From the NCBI RefSeq assembly GCF_029690045.1, contig NZ_CP121464.1, positions 3,906,001-3,970,000 of the forward strand: DNA of 64,000 bases, given 5' to 3'. Source of the DNA: Janthinobacterium rivuli (GTDB lineage: Bacteria > Pseudomonadota > Gammaproteobacteria > Burkholderiales > Burkholderiaceae_D). The notes beneath the pieces are model-generated. The model worked only from the letters and a program-made list of their open reading frames with translations. It was not told the origin of the DNA and ran no database searches. A program made the position numbers and the translations under genes. How positions within the stretch are numbered: the stretch's first letter is position 1; each line of letters begins with the position of its first letter. Shown in pieces: positions 16,310-26,176 of the stretch.

Positions 16310-17992
16310 TCAATACTCGCGCAGCGCGCGCGCCAGGATGGCCTTGCAATCGGTGCCGGCCGGCAAGCGGCCATACGCGCCGCCCGGCGCTTGCACCAGC
16401 CGCGACTGCAGGAATGCCTGCGCCACAAACGGCGGCGCATGGCGCAGCAGCAAGGCCGCCTGCACGGCCAGCACGATGCGTTCGGATAATTGCCGGGCGC
16501 CGAATTCATCCGTTTGCGGCCCGTCCAGATCGGCCAGCAGCCGCGCGCGGTAGCCCGAGAAAATGGCATCGTCATCGCCGGCCAGCGCCAGCTCGGACGC
16601 CAGCGCATCGCGCGCGGCCGGCGACTTGCCGAAGGCGCGCAAGACGTCGAGGCACATGACGTTGCCCGAACCTTCCCAGATCGAGTTGACGGGCAGCTCT
16701 CTATATAGACGCGCCAGCGGCGCGTCTTCCACATAGCCGGTGCCGCCCAGCACTTCCATCGCTTCGAAGCCGAAGCCGGGCCCCCGCTTGCAGATCCAGT
16801 ACTTGCCGGCCGGCGTCAGCACGCGCGCCAGCATCGCTTGCTGCGCATCGTCCTTTTCATCGAAACAGCGGGCCAGGCGCAGCGCAAAGGCCGTGGCGGC
16901 TTCCGATTCAAGCGCCAGGTCGGCCAGCACGTTTTGCATCAGCGGCTGTTCGGCCAGCGGCTTGCCGAACACGGCCCGCTGGCGCGCATGATGCAGCGCC
17001 TGCGTCAGGGCGGCGCGCATGATGCCGGTGCTGCCCAGCACGCAATCGAGGCGCGTGTGGCTGGCCATTTCCAGGATGGTGGGTATGCCCCGCCCCGGCT
17101 GGCCCACCAGCCAGCCGTAGGCATTGGTGAACTCCACTTCCGACGAGGCATTCGAGCGATTGCCCAGCTTATCTTTCAGGCGCTGCACGCGGATAGCGTT
17201 GCGGCTGCCGTCGGGCAGGTAGCGGGGCAGGAAAAAGCACGACAATCCGCCCTCGTCCGCCTGCGCCAGGATCAGATGGGCATCGCACTGGGGTGCCGAG
17301 AAAAACCATTTGTGGCCGACGATGCGCCAGGCGCCGGCAGCCTCGCCGCCGAACAGGGTACGCGCCTCGGCCGGGGGCACCTGCGTCGCGCGCGTGGTAT
17401 TGCTGCGCACGTCCGAGCCGCCCTGCTTTTCCGTCATGCCCATGCCGACCAGGGCGCCGCGTTTCTGTTCCACGGGCAGCGAGCGGGGATCGTATTCGCG
17501 CGAGAGGATTTTCGGCAGCCAGCGCGCAGCGATGTGCGGCAGGTCCAGCGCCTGGCGCAGGGCCGGCACCGAGGCATACGTCATCGTCACGGGACACTGC
17601 GCGCCGTTTTCCACCTGCCCCACTAATAGATAGGCAGCCGCGCGCGCCACCTGTGCGCCGGGGCCGGGCGCGGCCCAGGGCGAAGCGTGCGCGCCGGCGC
17701 CCACGAGGATGGCCATCAGCTCATGCCAGGCCGGATGGAACAGCACTTCGTCGATGCGCCGGCCGGCCCGGTCGAACTGCTGCAACTCGGGCGTGTGGAT
17801 ATTGGCCAGGCGCGCCAGCGCATAGGTTTCGGCGCGGCCCAGCTTTTCGCCCAGCGCGTCGAGCTCCTGCAAGGCCGCGCCGCCGCCCTCGCGCAGCAGC
17901 GCTTCGATCAGCGCCGGGTCGCAGGCGAACAGATTGACGTTTTCAAAGGGCGTGGCCTGATTAAAAACTTCATGCGTGTCAAAGGCATTCAT
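16310..17992 (-). CDS. AidB-like acyl-CoA dehydrogenase family protein
   Basis: 560 residues, starting at ATG 17992 just after GGGAG. The fold is that of the long AidB branch of acyl-CoA dehydrogenases. It has an N-terminal extension with HPAWHELMA, the FAD-contact segments [13 protein letters not shown] and [15 protein letters not shown], and the C-terminal [35 protein letters not shown]. coli AidB belongs to the alkylation (Ada) response and binds DNA. Whether this protein has that role or is a metabolic dehydrogenase cannot be read from sequence. No ada-type gene is nearby. Confidence 0.85.
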   Translation of the reverse strand: MNAFDTHEVFNQATPFENVNLFACDPALIEALLREGGGAALQELDALGEKLGRAETYALARLANIHTPELQQFDRAGRRIDEVLFHPAWHELMAILVGAGAHASPWAAPGPGAQVARAAAYLLVGQVENGAQCPVTMTYASVPALRQALDLPHIAARWLPKILSREYDPRSLPVEQKRGALVGMGMTEKQGGSDVRSNTTRATQVPPAEARTLFGGEAAGAWRIVGHKWFFSAPQCDAHLILAQADEGGLSCFFLPRYLPDGSRNAIRVQRLKDKLGNRSNASSEVEFTNAYGWLVGQPGRGIPTILEMASHTRLDCVLGSTGIMRAALTQALHHARQRAVFGKPLAEQPLMQNVLADLALESEAATAFALRLARCFDEKDDAQQAMLARVLTPAGKYWICKRGPGFGFEAMEVLGGTGYVEDAPLARLYRELPVNSIWEGSGNVMCLDVLRAFGKSPAARDALASELALAGDDDAIFSGYRARLLADLDGPQTDEFGARQLSERIVLAVQAALLLRHAPPFVAQAFLQSRLVQAPGGAYGRLPAGTDCKAILARALREY

Positions 17993-18388
17993 GGGAGTCT
18001 CCCGCGATTTGTTATCATGGCGCCCTTGCCGTCGCTGGCGCACCGTCAACACCGTCTGCCAGCCAGACTAGCGCAAAGCGCATGGCGGGGCAAGCGCGCC
18101 AGTGGAAGCAGGCGCAGATAAATGTTTCCATGTGGAATGAAAATGCCCGCATGCCCCGCGCGACATGATTTTTTTCATGGAAGGCAGGAATATTTACAAA
18201 ACCTGAAGCAATGTTGCTCTATTTCATGTAATCGGGTGCTTTTCAATGATACATTTCGTGTGGATCGCGTTCCGATAGCCGCCCTTTCGGCCCCTATGGC
18301 ACGCGGCACGCACGACGCAGTCTTTCCGTTGGCGCCCTGCCCTGCAGCGAGCGCCGGCACTGATAACAAAAAGGTAAAAGCCAGCACG
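17993..18388. other. divergent intergenic region, no gene seen
   Basis: This 396-base gap separates the minus-strand acyl-CoA dehydrogenase from the plus-strand GGDEF/EAL gene. The frame of the latter stays open upstream to 18122, but those codons show no domain and lie beside a more plausible start at 18389. Promoters for both genes are expected here. I see no convincing -35/-10 pair or repeat. Confidence 0.4.
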
Positions 18389-20128
18389 ATGTTTTCCAGT
18401 ACCCCATCCGCCGCCCACCGCGAGGCTCGCCACGAGTTGGACAACCTCATGGAAGAGGCAGGCGACGTCGTGTTCCGGCTCGATACGGACGGCCTGATCC
18501 TGTTCGCCAGCAAGCGCGCGGCCACCCTGTTTGCCGCGCCCTCGGGCATGTCCGGCCACTTGCTGCTGCCGCTGGCCGCCGAAGCGTCGCGCGCGGCGCT
18601 GCAAGCGGCGCTGGAAGACGCCCTGGAAGAACCGGGCCGCCTGGAAGTGCGCCTGCAAACGCCGGACCAGGAAATCTGGTTCGAACTGCGCCTGTCTTCT
18701 TATATGAACGCGGCCGGCATGGCCGAACTGCTGGTGGTCGGGCGCGACACGTCGGCCCAGCACAATACGGAAGAACGGCTGCGCCACATGGCCACGCACG
18801 ATGCGCTCACGGGCTTGCCGAACCGCTTGCTGCTGTCGGACCGCATCCGCATGGTGATCGCCCAGGCCGCCCGTTCGGGCCAGGGCTTTTCCGTCGCCAC
18901 CATCGGCCTCGATGGCTTTAAAAAGGTCAACGATGGCCTGGGCCACCCGGTCGGCGACGCCGTGCTGCGTCTGGCCGCGGCGCGCCTGCGCAAGACCCTG
19001 CGCGACAGCGACACCCTGGCGCGCGTGGGCGGCGATGAATTCGTCGCCGTGCTGCCCGGCAGCGCCACGGATGCGCAGATCAAGCTGGTGACGGGCCGCC
19101 TGCTGGCCACCCTGCAGGCGCCGTTCGAAGTGGATGGCCACACGATCTACGTGGGAGCGTCCGTGGGCGTGGCTATCTATCCGCTGCACGCGGAAGATGA
19201 AGTGCGCCTGGTGGCGCTGGCCGATGCGGCCATGTCGCGCGCCAAGGAAACGGGCAAGGCCCGCTGCCTGGTCTACAGCCCGCGCCTGAATGGCCCGTCG
19301 GAACACGATATTTCGCTGGAAGCGGCCATGTTCCAGGCCGTGCGCGAAGGCGAGTTTTTACTCTTTTACCAGCCCATCGTCGACGCGCACACGCGGCAAA
19401 TCCAGGGTTTCGAAACCCTGATGCGCTGGAAGCACCCGACCCTGGGCCTGGTGCCGCCCGTGCGCTTCATCCCGATTGCCGAAGCCAATGGCCTGATCAA
19501 CCTGCTGGGCGCCTGGGCGCTGAAAGCGGCCTGCGTGCAGCTCAAACAGTTCCAGGAAGTGGCCAAGCGGCCGCTGTACATCTCCGTCAACATCAGCCCG
19601 CGCCAGTTCCGCAACGACAAATTCCTCGACGTGCTCGATGACGCCATCGCGTTTTCCGGGCTGTCCGGCGAACACCTGGTGCTGGAAATTACGGAAGGCA
19701 CCCTGATGATCGACCCCGTGCATGCGGAAACCATCCTCGTCAAGATGACGGAGCGCCGCGCGCGCATCGCCATCGACGATTTCGGCACCGGCTACTCCTC
19801 GCTCGCGTATCTGAAGCGCTTCCCCATTTCCGTGCTGAAGATCGACCGCACCTTCATCAAGGACTTGCCCGAATCGAGCAAGGATGCGGCCATCTGCAAC
19901 ACCATTCTCGACCTGGCCAAGCATTTGAACCTGTCCGTGGTGGCCGAGGGCGTGGAAACCGAAGAGCAGATGCATTTCATCGAGTCGCGCGGTTGCCAGT
20001 ATGTGCAAGGCTACCTGACGGGCAAACCGATGCCGGCCCATGCGGCGCTAGCGGCCTTGAGCGACAAAACCTATGCGGCGCTGGTGCCTGCGCCGTCTGC
20101 CAATGAACCGCGCGGAGGGGTGCAATGA
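18389..20128 (+). CDS. PAS-GGDEF-EAL cyclic di-GMP enzyme
   Basis: About 579 residues from ATG 18389. An N-terminal PAS-like domain (EEAGDVVFRLDTDGLILFAS) leads to a GGDEF domain with intact RVGGDEFVAV and an RDSD inhibitory site five residues before it, so feedback-controlled diguanylate cyclase activity is possible. The C-terminal EAL domain has ETL instead of EAL, but keeps the catalytic set seen in NISPRQF, LEITEG, IDDFGTGYSSL, KIDRTF and AEGVET. A phosphodiesterase is therefore still likely. No membrane segment is seen. The stop overlaps the start of the HDOD gene as ATGA, so the two proteins are made together. Confidence 0.9.
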   Translation: MFSSTPSAAHREARHELDNLMEEAGDVVFRLDTDGLILFASKRAATLFAAPSGMSGHLLLPLAAEASRAALQAALEDALEEPGRLEVRLQTPDQEIWFELRLSSYMNAAGMAELLVVGRDTSAQHNTEERLRHMATHDALTGLPNRLLLSDRIRMVIAQAARSGQGFSVATIGLDGFKKVNDGLGHPVGDAVLRLAAARLRKTLRDSDTLARVGGDEFVAVLPGSATDAQIKLVTGRLLATLQAPFEVDGHTIYVGASVGVAIYPLHAEDEVRLVALADAAMSRAKETGKARCLVYSPRLNGPSEHDISLEAAMFQAVREGEFLLFYQPIVDAHTRQIQGFETLMRWKHPTLGLVPPVRFIPIAEANGLINLLGAWALKAACVQLKQFQEVAKRPLYISVNISPRQFRNDKFLDVLDDAIAFSGLSGEHLVLEITEGTLMIDPVHAETILVKMTERRARIAIDDFGTGYSSLAYLKRFPISVLKIDRTFIKDLPESSKDAAICNTILDLAKHLNLSVVAEGVETEEQMHFIESRGCQYVQGYLTGKPMPAHAALAALSDKTYAALVPAPSANEPRGGVQ

Positions 20129-21621
20129 ATCCAGGTCATTTCACGGTGCCGACACAGCTCGGCAAAAACACCCTGGACCTGCTGTGGGCGCGCACGCGCC
20201 AGCAGGGCGACATGCCCGGCTTCGCGAAAGCCATCAGCGCCATCCTGGGCGCCATGCGCGGCGAGGACGACCACGAATTCGACATCACGCAAACGGTGCT
20301 GTCCGACCCTGTCCTCACGCACAAGGTACTCAGGCTGGCCAACAGCGGCATGTATTCGGCCTTCGGCCAGCGCGTCAACACGGTGTCGAAAGCCGTGCTG
20401 GTGCTGGGCATCGACGCCATCGGACACCTGGCGCTGGGCCTGAAACTGATCGAGGAACTGTCGCAGGCCTCGCCCGATTCCGTCAGCGCCCACGTGGAAA
20501 TGGAAAAGGCCGTGCTGGCCGGGATGGTGGCGCAGCAGGTGGCCACCAGCGCCGGCAGCCTGCAGGCGGAGCAAGCCGTCGTCTGCTCGATGCTGCACAC
20601 CCTGGGCCGCATGATGGTGACGTTCTACATGACGGACTTCTGGGCCCGCATGCAGGCGCACGCCGGTCCCGGCAACGAGGCGGCCGCCGCGCGCGAAATC
20701 CTCGGCCTGTCGCTGCCGGAAGTGGGCTATGCCACGGCCGCCCACTGGGGCTTGCCGCAACACCTGATCAACGGCATGCGTCCGATGGACCCGTCGCCCG
20801 ACAATTCTCCCGTCAGCGGCGCCGACTGGATGGCGGGCCTGTCGACGATGGCAGCGCGCTGCGCCGACTCGCTGTGGCATGACGATGCGGCCGGCGCGGC
20901 ACAAGTGCATGCGCTGATCGACGATTACGCGGGCACTCTGGGCATCACGGCGACAGACCTGGTGGTGGCCGTGGACAAGGCCAAGGCGATGGCGGCGGCC
21001 GACCTGTCTATCGCGCCCCTGTCGAAACCGGCCGAACGGCGCGCGCGCCAGCTGGCGTCCACGCGCATGCGCGCCGAAGGCAACCGCGTGCTGATCGGCG
21101 GCCTGGCCGACCTGCGCGGCGCCATCGGCAGCGCCAGTCCGGGACAGATGGTCTCGATGGCGCTCGAAACGCTGCACCAGGGCTTTGATTTTTCGCGCTC
21201 AGTGGCGTTCGTGCGCAACCACAGGGATCATTTGTATTCGGCGCGCATCAGCATGGGCGAAGGCATGGCCGACCTGCAGGACCTGATGGTGTTTGGCGAC
21301 GCGTATGAGCCGAACGTCTTCCACGCGGCCCTCAATAGCGACCGCGTGATTTTCATCGACAATGCGCGCGACCCGAAATTTGCCGCCAAGCTGCCGCAAT
21401 GGTGGAAATCAACGTTGTCGGAAGCGCGCAGCTTCGTCGTGCTGCCCCTGTCGGCCAACGGCCACCCCACGGGATTTTTATATGGCGACTGGGACGACAG
21501 CTTCCCGCCGATTCAATTGAATCAGACGGAATTCAACCTGATCAACGATATCCGGGCGTTGCTGGTGCAGTCGGTGGAGATGCGGCACCAGCTGGAGCTG
21601 GTGGCGAATAAGGTGGCGTGA
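20125..21621 (+). CDS. HDOD-domain signalling protein with C-terminal GAF-like domain
   Basis: 498 residues, with the ATG overlapping the stop of the GGDEF/EAL gene. Residues about 30-230 form an HDOD domain (DPVLTHKVLRLANSG, NTVSKAVLVLGIDAI, CSMLHTLGRMMV). This is the HD-related fold that has lost most metal ligands and usually acts as a signalling scaffold. The C-terminal 170 residues look like a GAF sensor (FDFSRSVAFVRN, ARSFVVLPLSANGHPTGFLYGDW). Coupling to a c-di-GMP enzyme suggests a shared signal pathway. No enzymatic residues are evident. Confidence 0.85.
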   Translation: MNPGHFTVPTQLGKNTLDLLWARTRQQGDMPGFAKAISAILGAMRGEDDHEFDITQTVLSDPVLTHKVLRLANSGMYSAFGQRVNTVSKAVLVLGIDAIGHLALGLKLIEELSQASPDSVSAHVEMEKAVLAGMVAQQVATSAGSLQAEQAVVCSMLHTLGRMMVTFYMTDFWARMQAHAGPGNEAAAAREILGLSLPEVGYATAAHWGLPQHLINGMRPMDPSPDNSPVSGADWMAGLSTMAARCADSLWHDDAAGAAQVHALIDDYAGTLGITATDLVVAVDKAKAMAAADLSIAPLSKPAERRARQLASTRMRAEGNRVLIGGLADLRGAIGSASPGQMVSMALETLHQGFDFSRSVAFVRNHRDHLYSARISMGEGMADLQDLMVFGDAYEPNVFHAALNSDRVIFIDNARDPKFAAKLPQWWKSTLSEARSFVVLPLSANGHPTGFLYGDWDDSFPPIQLNQTEFNLINDIRALLVQSVEMRHQLELVANKVA

Positions 21622-21638
21622 CCGGACGCCAACAATGT

Positions 21639-21737
21639 TGTCGGATTACGCGCTTTGCGCTAATCCGACCTACATTTTGCCGCTACGCATGGCATAGGTC
21701 GTAGGTCGGATTAGGGCCGCAGGCCCGTAATCCGACA
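21639..21737. repeat. inverted pair of GTAG-type REP palindromes
   Basis: A unit in inverse orientation (21639-21673) ends CCGACCTAC. A direct unit (21701-21737) begins GTAGGTCGGATTA and closes TAATCCGACA, with an inner GGGCC/GGCCC arm. The stem here is GTCGGATTA rather than the GTCGGCTTA of the 14.4 kb copy. The pair lies between the convergent HDOD and aroC genes. Confidence 0.85.
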
Positions 21738-21749
21738 CCACAACATTCC

Positions 21750-22844
21750 TTACTTCAACTTCGGCGTACTCACCGACACATCGCCGCATTGCGCGCGGTG
21801 CATCAGGGCGTGGTCGATCAGCACCAACGCCAGCATGGCTTCGGCGATCGGCGTGGCGCGGATGCCCACGCACGGGTCGTGGCGGCCAAACGTTTCCACC
21901 ATCACGGGATTGCCTTCTTTATCGATCGAGCGGCGCGGCGTGCGGATCGACGAGGTCGGCTTGATGGCGATCGAGACACTGATATCCTGCCCCGTCGAGA
22001 TGCCACCGAGTACGCCGCCCGCGTTATTGCCGATAAAGCCTTCCGGCGTCAGTTCGTCGCCATGCTCGGAACCTTTTTGCGCCACCGAATCGAAACCGGC
22101 GCCGATTTCCACGCCCTTGACGGCATTGATACCCATCATGGCGTAGGCGATGTCCGCGTCGAGCTTGTCGTAGATGGGCTGGCCCAGGCCGACAGGCACG
22201 TTTTGCGCGATGACGTCGATGCGCGCGCCGATGGAATCGCCGTCGCGGCGCAACTGGTCCATGGCATCTTCCATGCGCGCGATCAGGTCCGCGTCGCCGC
22301 TGGCGGCAAAGAACGGGTTCGCATGCACGTGTTCCCATGACTGAAACGGCACGGGAATGTCGCCCAGCTGGCTCATGCAGCCCTTGAACGTGGTGCCGTA
22401 CTGCTGCAGCAGCCATTTCTTGGCGATCGCCGCCGCCCCCACCACGGGCGCCGTCAGGCGCGCCGAGGAGCGCCCGCCGCCGCGCGGATCGCGCACGCCG
22501 TATTTATGCCAGTAGGTATAGTCGGCATGGCCGGGGCGGAAGCTTTCCGCGATATTGCCGTAATCCTTGCTGCGCTGGTCTTCATTGCGGATCAGCAGCG
22601 CGATGGGCGTACCCGTCGTCACGCCCTGGTACACGCCGGAGAGGATTTCCACCGTATCGGATTCCTGGCGCTGCGTCACATGGCGCGACGTGCCCGGCTT
22701 GCGGCGGTCCAGCTCAGGCTGGATATCGGCTTCCGACAGGATCAATCCAGGAGGACAGCCATCGATCACGCAGCCGATGGCCGGACCATGCGATTCGCCG
22801 AAAGTGGTAACAGTAAACAGCTTGCCAAAAGAATTGCCGGACAT
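21750..22844 (-). CDS. aroC: chorismate synthase
   Basis: 364 residues from ATG 22844, giving the standard start [21 protein letters not shown] frame reaching 22874 would need TTG and lacks homology. It makes chorismate from EPSP with reduced FMN, the last common step to aromatic amino acids and folate. Signatures include the N-terminal [36 protein letters not shown], and the C-terminal [17 protein letters not shown]. The length is typical and all core motifs are intact. Confidence 0.97.
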   Translation of the reverse strand: MSGNSFGKLFTVTTFGESHGPAIGCVIDGCPPGLILSEADIQPELDRRKPGTSRHVTQRQESDTVEILSGVYQGVTTGTPIALLIRNEDQRSKDYGNIAESFRPGHADYTYWHKYGVRDPRGGGRSSARLTAPVVGAAAIAKKWLLQQYGTTFKGCMSQLGDIPVPFQSWEHVHANPFFAASGDADLIARMEDAMDQLRRDGDSIGARIDVIAQNVPVGLGQPIYDKLDADIAYAMMGINAVKGVEIGAGFDSVAQKGSEHGDELTPEGFIGNNAGGVLGGISTGQDISVSIAIKPTSSIRTPRRSIDKEGNPVMVETFGRHDPCVGIRATPIAEAMLALVLIDHALMHRAQCGDVSVSTPKLK

Positions 22845-23270
22845 AGTAGGAAGTGTGAGGACTGGAAAACTCAATTCTACCAGCCTGCGGGGAATGCCAT
22901 GCCGCTAATGCCCCACCACGGCCCGATATTCGCCCACCCATCTCGCCATTTTAAAATCCCGTGTATTTTTTCATATAAAAAATACCAGAGATGAGTTGCA
23001 ATCATACAATACAAGAAATATTGCTCCACAGAATAGATTTAAAAAAACATTTTGCTTATTAAATAGCTATATACTTGGATCAAAGCGCGCCACACAATAC
23101 TGATGTCAAACCGATTTGGACTGCGCCGAGAGCACGTCACAAATGCCCAGGGCTAGGCGTCGTTGCCGAAGACAGTACGCAAGTACAGTACGGTAAAGGC
23201 AACGCAACAACGCCATGGGCTTTTGCGACGCGCTCGTAAAAAATATCGAGTCATCCTGGAGAAGCTATAC
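22845..23270. other. AT-rich divergent gap with a palindrome and a repeat-like block
   Basis: The 426 bases between aroC and the response-regulator EAL gene hold an AT-rich stretch (about 22,960-23,070). In it GTATTTTTT (22963-22971) and AAAAAATAC (22977-22985) form a 9-base stem. Further on lies a block resembling sequence near 56.5 kb (listed separately). The downstream frame is open to 23163 but the ribosome binding site supports 23271. Confidence 0.5.
23146..23205. repeat. copy of a dispersed CCGAAGACAGTACG repeat block
   Basis: The block contains CAGGGCTAGGCG, TCGT, CCGAAGACAGTACG and GTACA in that order. The region at 56515-56555 carries CAGGGCAAGGCG, CGTCGT, CCGAAGACAGTACG and GTACA in the same order and spacing within a few bases. 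This suggests two copies of one intergenic repeat. Confidence 0.5.
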
Positions 23271-25532
23271 ATGCCCGCACCGATCATCCCCCTTGACGCC
23301 AACAAGGACGATCACGACGACCTGGTATTCCTCGATGAGCAACCAGCGCCGCCGCTGGCCGTCGCACCGCGCAGCGTCTGGCGGGTGATGATCATCGACG
23401 ACGATGAAGACGTCCACTCCACCACCACTTTCGCCCTGGGCAACCTGGAAATGCAGCACCGCCCGCTGGAATTCGTGCATGCATATTCAGCCGGCCAGGC
23501 GCGCGAACTGCTCAAGCATGAAGACGACATCGCCGTCATCCTGCTCGACGTGGTGATGGAACAGGATGACGCGGGCCTGCACCTGGTGCGCTACATCCGC
23601 GAAACCCTGAAAATGACGGACGTACGCATCATCCTGCGCACGGGCCAGCCCGGCTATGCGCCGGAAATCGACGCCATCCGCGATTTCGACATCAACGACT
23701 ACAAGACCAAGTCCGAACTGACGCGCATCAAGCTGTTTACCACGGTGACGGCCGCCATCCGCTCGTATGAGCAGATCCGTTCGATCAGCAGCAGCCGGCG
23801 CGGCCTGGACCGTATCGTCCACGCCAGCACGCAGCTGATGGCGCTGCACGGCGTGCAGAATTTCTCGGCCGGCGTGCTGGCGCAGATCGCCGACCTGCTG
23901 GGCATCCGCGCCGACGGCGTGCTGTGCGTGCAGGATTTGCAGGACAATGGCGCACGGGAACTGCTCGTCTCGGCCTGCACGGGCAGCTTTTCCAGCTTGC
24001 CGCACAGCGCCCTGTGCGGCTTGCAAAACCCCCGCGTGATGGCCGCCATCGAGCACACCCTGGCGCAGCGGCGCAATGTGTACGCGCACGACTACGCCAC
24101 CCTGTATTTCGCGGGCAAGGCCAGCCGCGACGCGGCCGCCTACCTCGTGCTGCCGCGCCCCCTGTCGGCCATCGATGAAAGCCTGCTGGAAGTCTTCTGC
24201 AGCAACGTCGCCGTGGGCCTGGACAACGTCGAGCTGGTGTCGCACCTGCACAATGCCGCCTTCTACGATCAATTGTCGAAGCTGCCCAACCGCACGCGCC
24301 TGGTGGAAATCCTCGACGCCACCCTCGCCGGCCCCGCGCGCGACGACGCCACCCTGTCGCTGGTGGACCTCGACCATTTTGCCGAGACCAACGACGCGCT
24401 GGGCCACCAGTTCGGCGACATGCTGCTCGTGGCCGTGGCGGGACGCCTGCAAACCCAGCTGGGCCCCCAGCTGACGGTGGCGCGCCTGGGCGGCGACATC
24501 TTTTGCGTGCTGGGCGACTCCTCGCAAGTCAATCCTAACAACATCCTGGCCCTGTTCCAGGCGCCGTTCTGCATCGATGGGCAGGACGTGCAATTGTCCG
24601 CCACCCTGGGCCTGGTGCGGCTGGGCGAACATGCGGGCACGGGCGCCGATGCGCTGAAGGATGCCGATATCGCCCTGAAGCGGGCGAAAAGCCAGCAGCG
24701 CGCCGGGCATTTCTATTTCTCGCGCAGCATGGGCATCGAAATCCGCGAACGAGTCCGCATGATGCACGCGCTGCGCACGGCTTTCAGCCAGGGCCAGCTG
24801 TTCGTCGTGTATCAGCCGCAGATCGACCTGACCACGCGCCGCCCCGTGGGCGCCGAAGCGCTGCTGCGCTGGCAGACGCCGGATGGCAAGTTCATCTCGC
24901 CCGACCGCTTCATCCCGATTGCCGAATACTCGGGCATCATCATCGACTTGGGCGAATGGGTGCTGCGCACGGCGTGCCGCGAACTGGTGCTGCTGCGCGA
25001 GCAGGGCCACCGCAACTTCGTCATGTCCGTCAACGTGTCGCAAGTGCAGTTCCGCCACCCGCTGTTTTTGGACATGCTGCGCGCGGCGCTGGAAGAGACG
25101 CAGGCGCCGCCCGAGTTCATCGAACTGGAAATCACGGAATCGATGGCCATGGAAGAGCCGGACCTGCTGATCAAGATGCTGTGGCAGATCAAGCAGACGG
25201 GTGTCAGCATCGCCATCGACGACTTCGGCACGGGTTTTTCCTCGCTATCCTATTTGCAGCGCCTGCAGGTCGACCGCCTGAAAATCGACCGCGCCTTCGT
25301 CACCGAGATCACGGGATCGGCGCGCGGCAGCAGCATCGCCGAAATGGTCATCCAGCTGGGCCGCAACCTGGGCCTGGCCGTGATCGCGGAAGGCGTGGAA
25401 GACGAGCGGCAGGCGCAAATTTTGCAGGCGCTGGGCTGCCCCATGGCGCAAGGGTTCCTGTTCGCCCGCCCGATGACGGCCACGGCGCTGGGCACCTGGC
25501 TGAACAACGAGGCGCTGCAAGGGGCCGCATAG
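23271..25532 (+). CDS. response regulator with degenerate GGDEF and active-looking EAL domain
   Basis: 753 residues, starting at ATG 23271 behind GGAG. A receiver domain opens the protein (IIDDDEDVHSTTTFAL acidic pocket; phospho-Asp in VILLDVVMEQD). A DUF3369-like sensor region follows. The GGDEF domain reads LGGDIF, so cyclase activity is unlikely. The EAL domain is complete: GAEALLRW, NVSQVQF, LEITES, IDDFGTGFSSLSYL, KIDRAFV and AEGVED. It should hydrolyse c-di-GMP under control of a histidine kinase encoded elsewhere. No membrane segments. Confidence 0.9.
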   Translation: MPAPIIPLDANKDDHDDLVFLDEQPAPPLAVAPRSVWRVMIIDDDEDVHSTTTFALGNLEMQHRPLEFVHAYSAGQARELLKHEDDIAVILLDVVMEQDDAGLHLVRYIRETLKMTDVRIILRTGQPGYAPEIDAIRDFDINDYKTKSELTRIKLFTTVTAAIRSYEQIRSISSSRRGLDRIVHASTQLMALHGVQNFSAGVLAQIADLLGIRADGVLCVQDLQDNGARELLVSACTGSFSSLPHSALCGLQNPRVMAAIEHTLAQRRNVYAHDYATLYFAGKASRDAAAYLVLPRPLSAIDESLLEVFCSNVAVGLDNVELVSHLHNAAFYDQLSKLPNRTRLVEILDATLAGPARDDATLSLVDLDHFAETNDALGHQFGDMLLVAVAGRLQTQLGPQLTVARLGGDIFCVLGDSSQVNPNNILALFQAPFCIDGQDVQLSATLGLVRLGEHAGTGADALKDADIALKRAKSQQRAGHFYFSRSMGIEIRERVRMMHALRTAFSQGQLFVVYQPQIDLTTRRPVGAEALLRWQTPDGKFISPDRFIPIAEYSGIIIDLGEWVLRTACRELVLLREQGHRNFVMSVNVSQVQFRHPLFLDMLRAALEETQAPPEFIELEITESMAMEEPDLLIKMLWQIKQTGVSIAIDDFGTGFSSLSYLQRLQVDRLKIDRAFVTEITGSARGSSIAEMVIQLGRNLGLAVIAEGVEDERQAQILQALGCPMAQGFLFARPMTATALGTWLNNEALQGAA

Positions 25533-25556
25533 CCGCCACCTTGGATCGTCAATGCA

Positions 25557-25586
25557 AAACGCCGGCGTTTGCCGGCGTTGTTTTTA
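25557..25586. terminator. intrinsic terminator
   Basis: AACGCCGGC (25558-25566) pairs with GCCGGCGTT (25571-25579) around a four-base loop, followed by GTTTTT. It lies between the convergent EAL and CBS genes and mainly serves the plus-strand gene. Confidence 0.88.
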
Positions 25587-25601
25587 CTCGATGAGCGTCG
25601 C

Positions 25602-26048
25602 TTAATCGGTGGTTTCGGCCGGCCAGTCGCGGATATACGCTTTCAGCATCTGGTTCTCGAAGCTTTGCGCTTCGAGCACGGCGCGCGCCACGTCGTAGAA
25701 GGAGATGACGCCCAGCAAGGTCTTGGCATTCATGACGGGCAGGTAGCGCGCATGTTTTTCCAGCATGATGCGGCGCACTTCGTTCACTTCCGTATCCGGC
25801 GTCACGGTGATCGGGTGGTCATCCATGTGCTTGCGCACGGTGCCGCCGCCGATCTGGCCCGCGTTTTCATGCAGCGCATTGAGCACCTCGCGGAAGGTCA
25901 GCATGCCGACCAGGTCGCCAAATTCCATGACCACCAGCGAACCGATGTCTTTTTCAGCCATGGTATTGGCCGCGTCAAGCAGGGGCTGGTCAGGCGTGAC
26001 CGTGTAGAGGATATTGCCCTTGACTTGGAGAATTTCAGATACTTTCAT
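25602..26048 (-). CDS. tandem CBS-domain protein
   Basis: 148 residues made of two CBS domains, about 8-60 (LYTVTPDQPLLDAANTMAEKDIGSLVVM, MLTFREVL) and 72-130 (PITVTPDTEVNEVRRIMLEKHARYLPVM, GVISFYDVARAVLE). CBS pairs bind adenosyl nucleotides and act as energy-state sensors, usually on a partner protein. None is fused here. Small stand-alone CBS proteins of this kind are frequent in betaproteobacteria. The target is unknown. Confidence 0.92.
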   Translation of the reverse strand: MKVSEILQVKGNILYTVTPDQPLLDAANTMAEKDIGSLVVMEFGDLVGMLTFREVLNALHENAGQIGGGTVRKHMDDHPITVTPDTEVNEVRRIMLEKHARYLPVMNAKTLLGVISFYDVARAVLEAQSFENQMLKAYIRDWPAETTD

Positions 26049-26176
26049 ATTGGCCGTCCTGTCCGCGTGATTGGTATTTTAGTTATTCTAGCCCTTACTG
26101 CGACTGTAGCCTATGCCTGCGGAAAAATCCAGCCTTGCGCGCAATCAAATCGAGGGGGATTGCGCAGCACTTTGCA

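Noticed and set aside
18122..18388. N-terminal extension of the GGDEF/EAL gene back to 18122.
   Set aside because: The extra 89 residues show no domain and a cysteine-rich, non-coding-like composition. The start at 18389 leads straight into the PAS region.
26139..26165. Hairpin GCGCAATC/GATTGCGC after the 2-oxoglutarate oxygenase gene, as a terminator.
   Set aside because: The stem is clear but the loop is long and no T-run follows directly on the minus strand, so I did not list it as a terminator.
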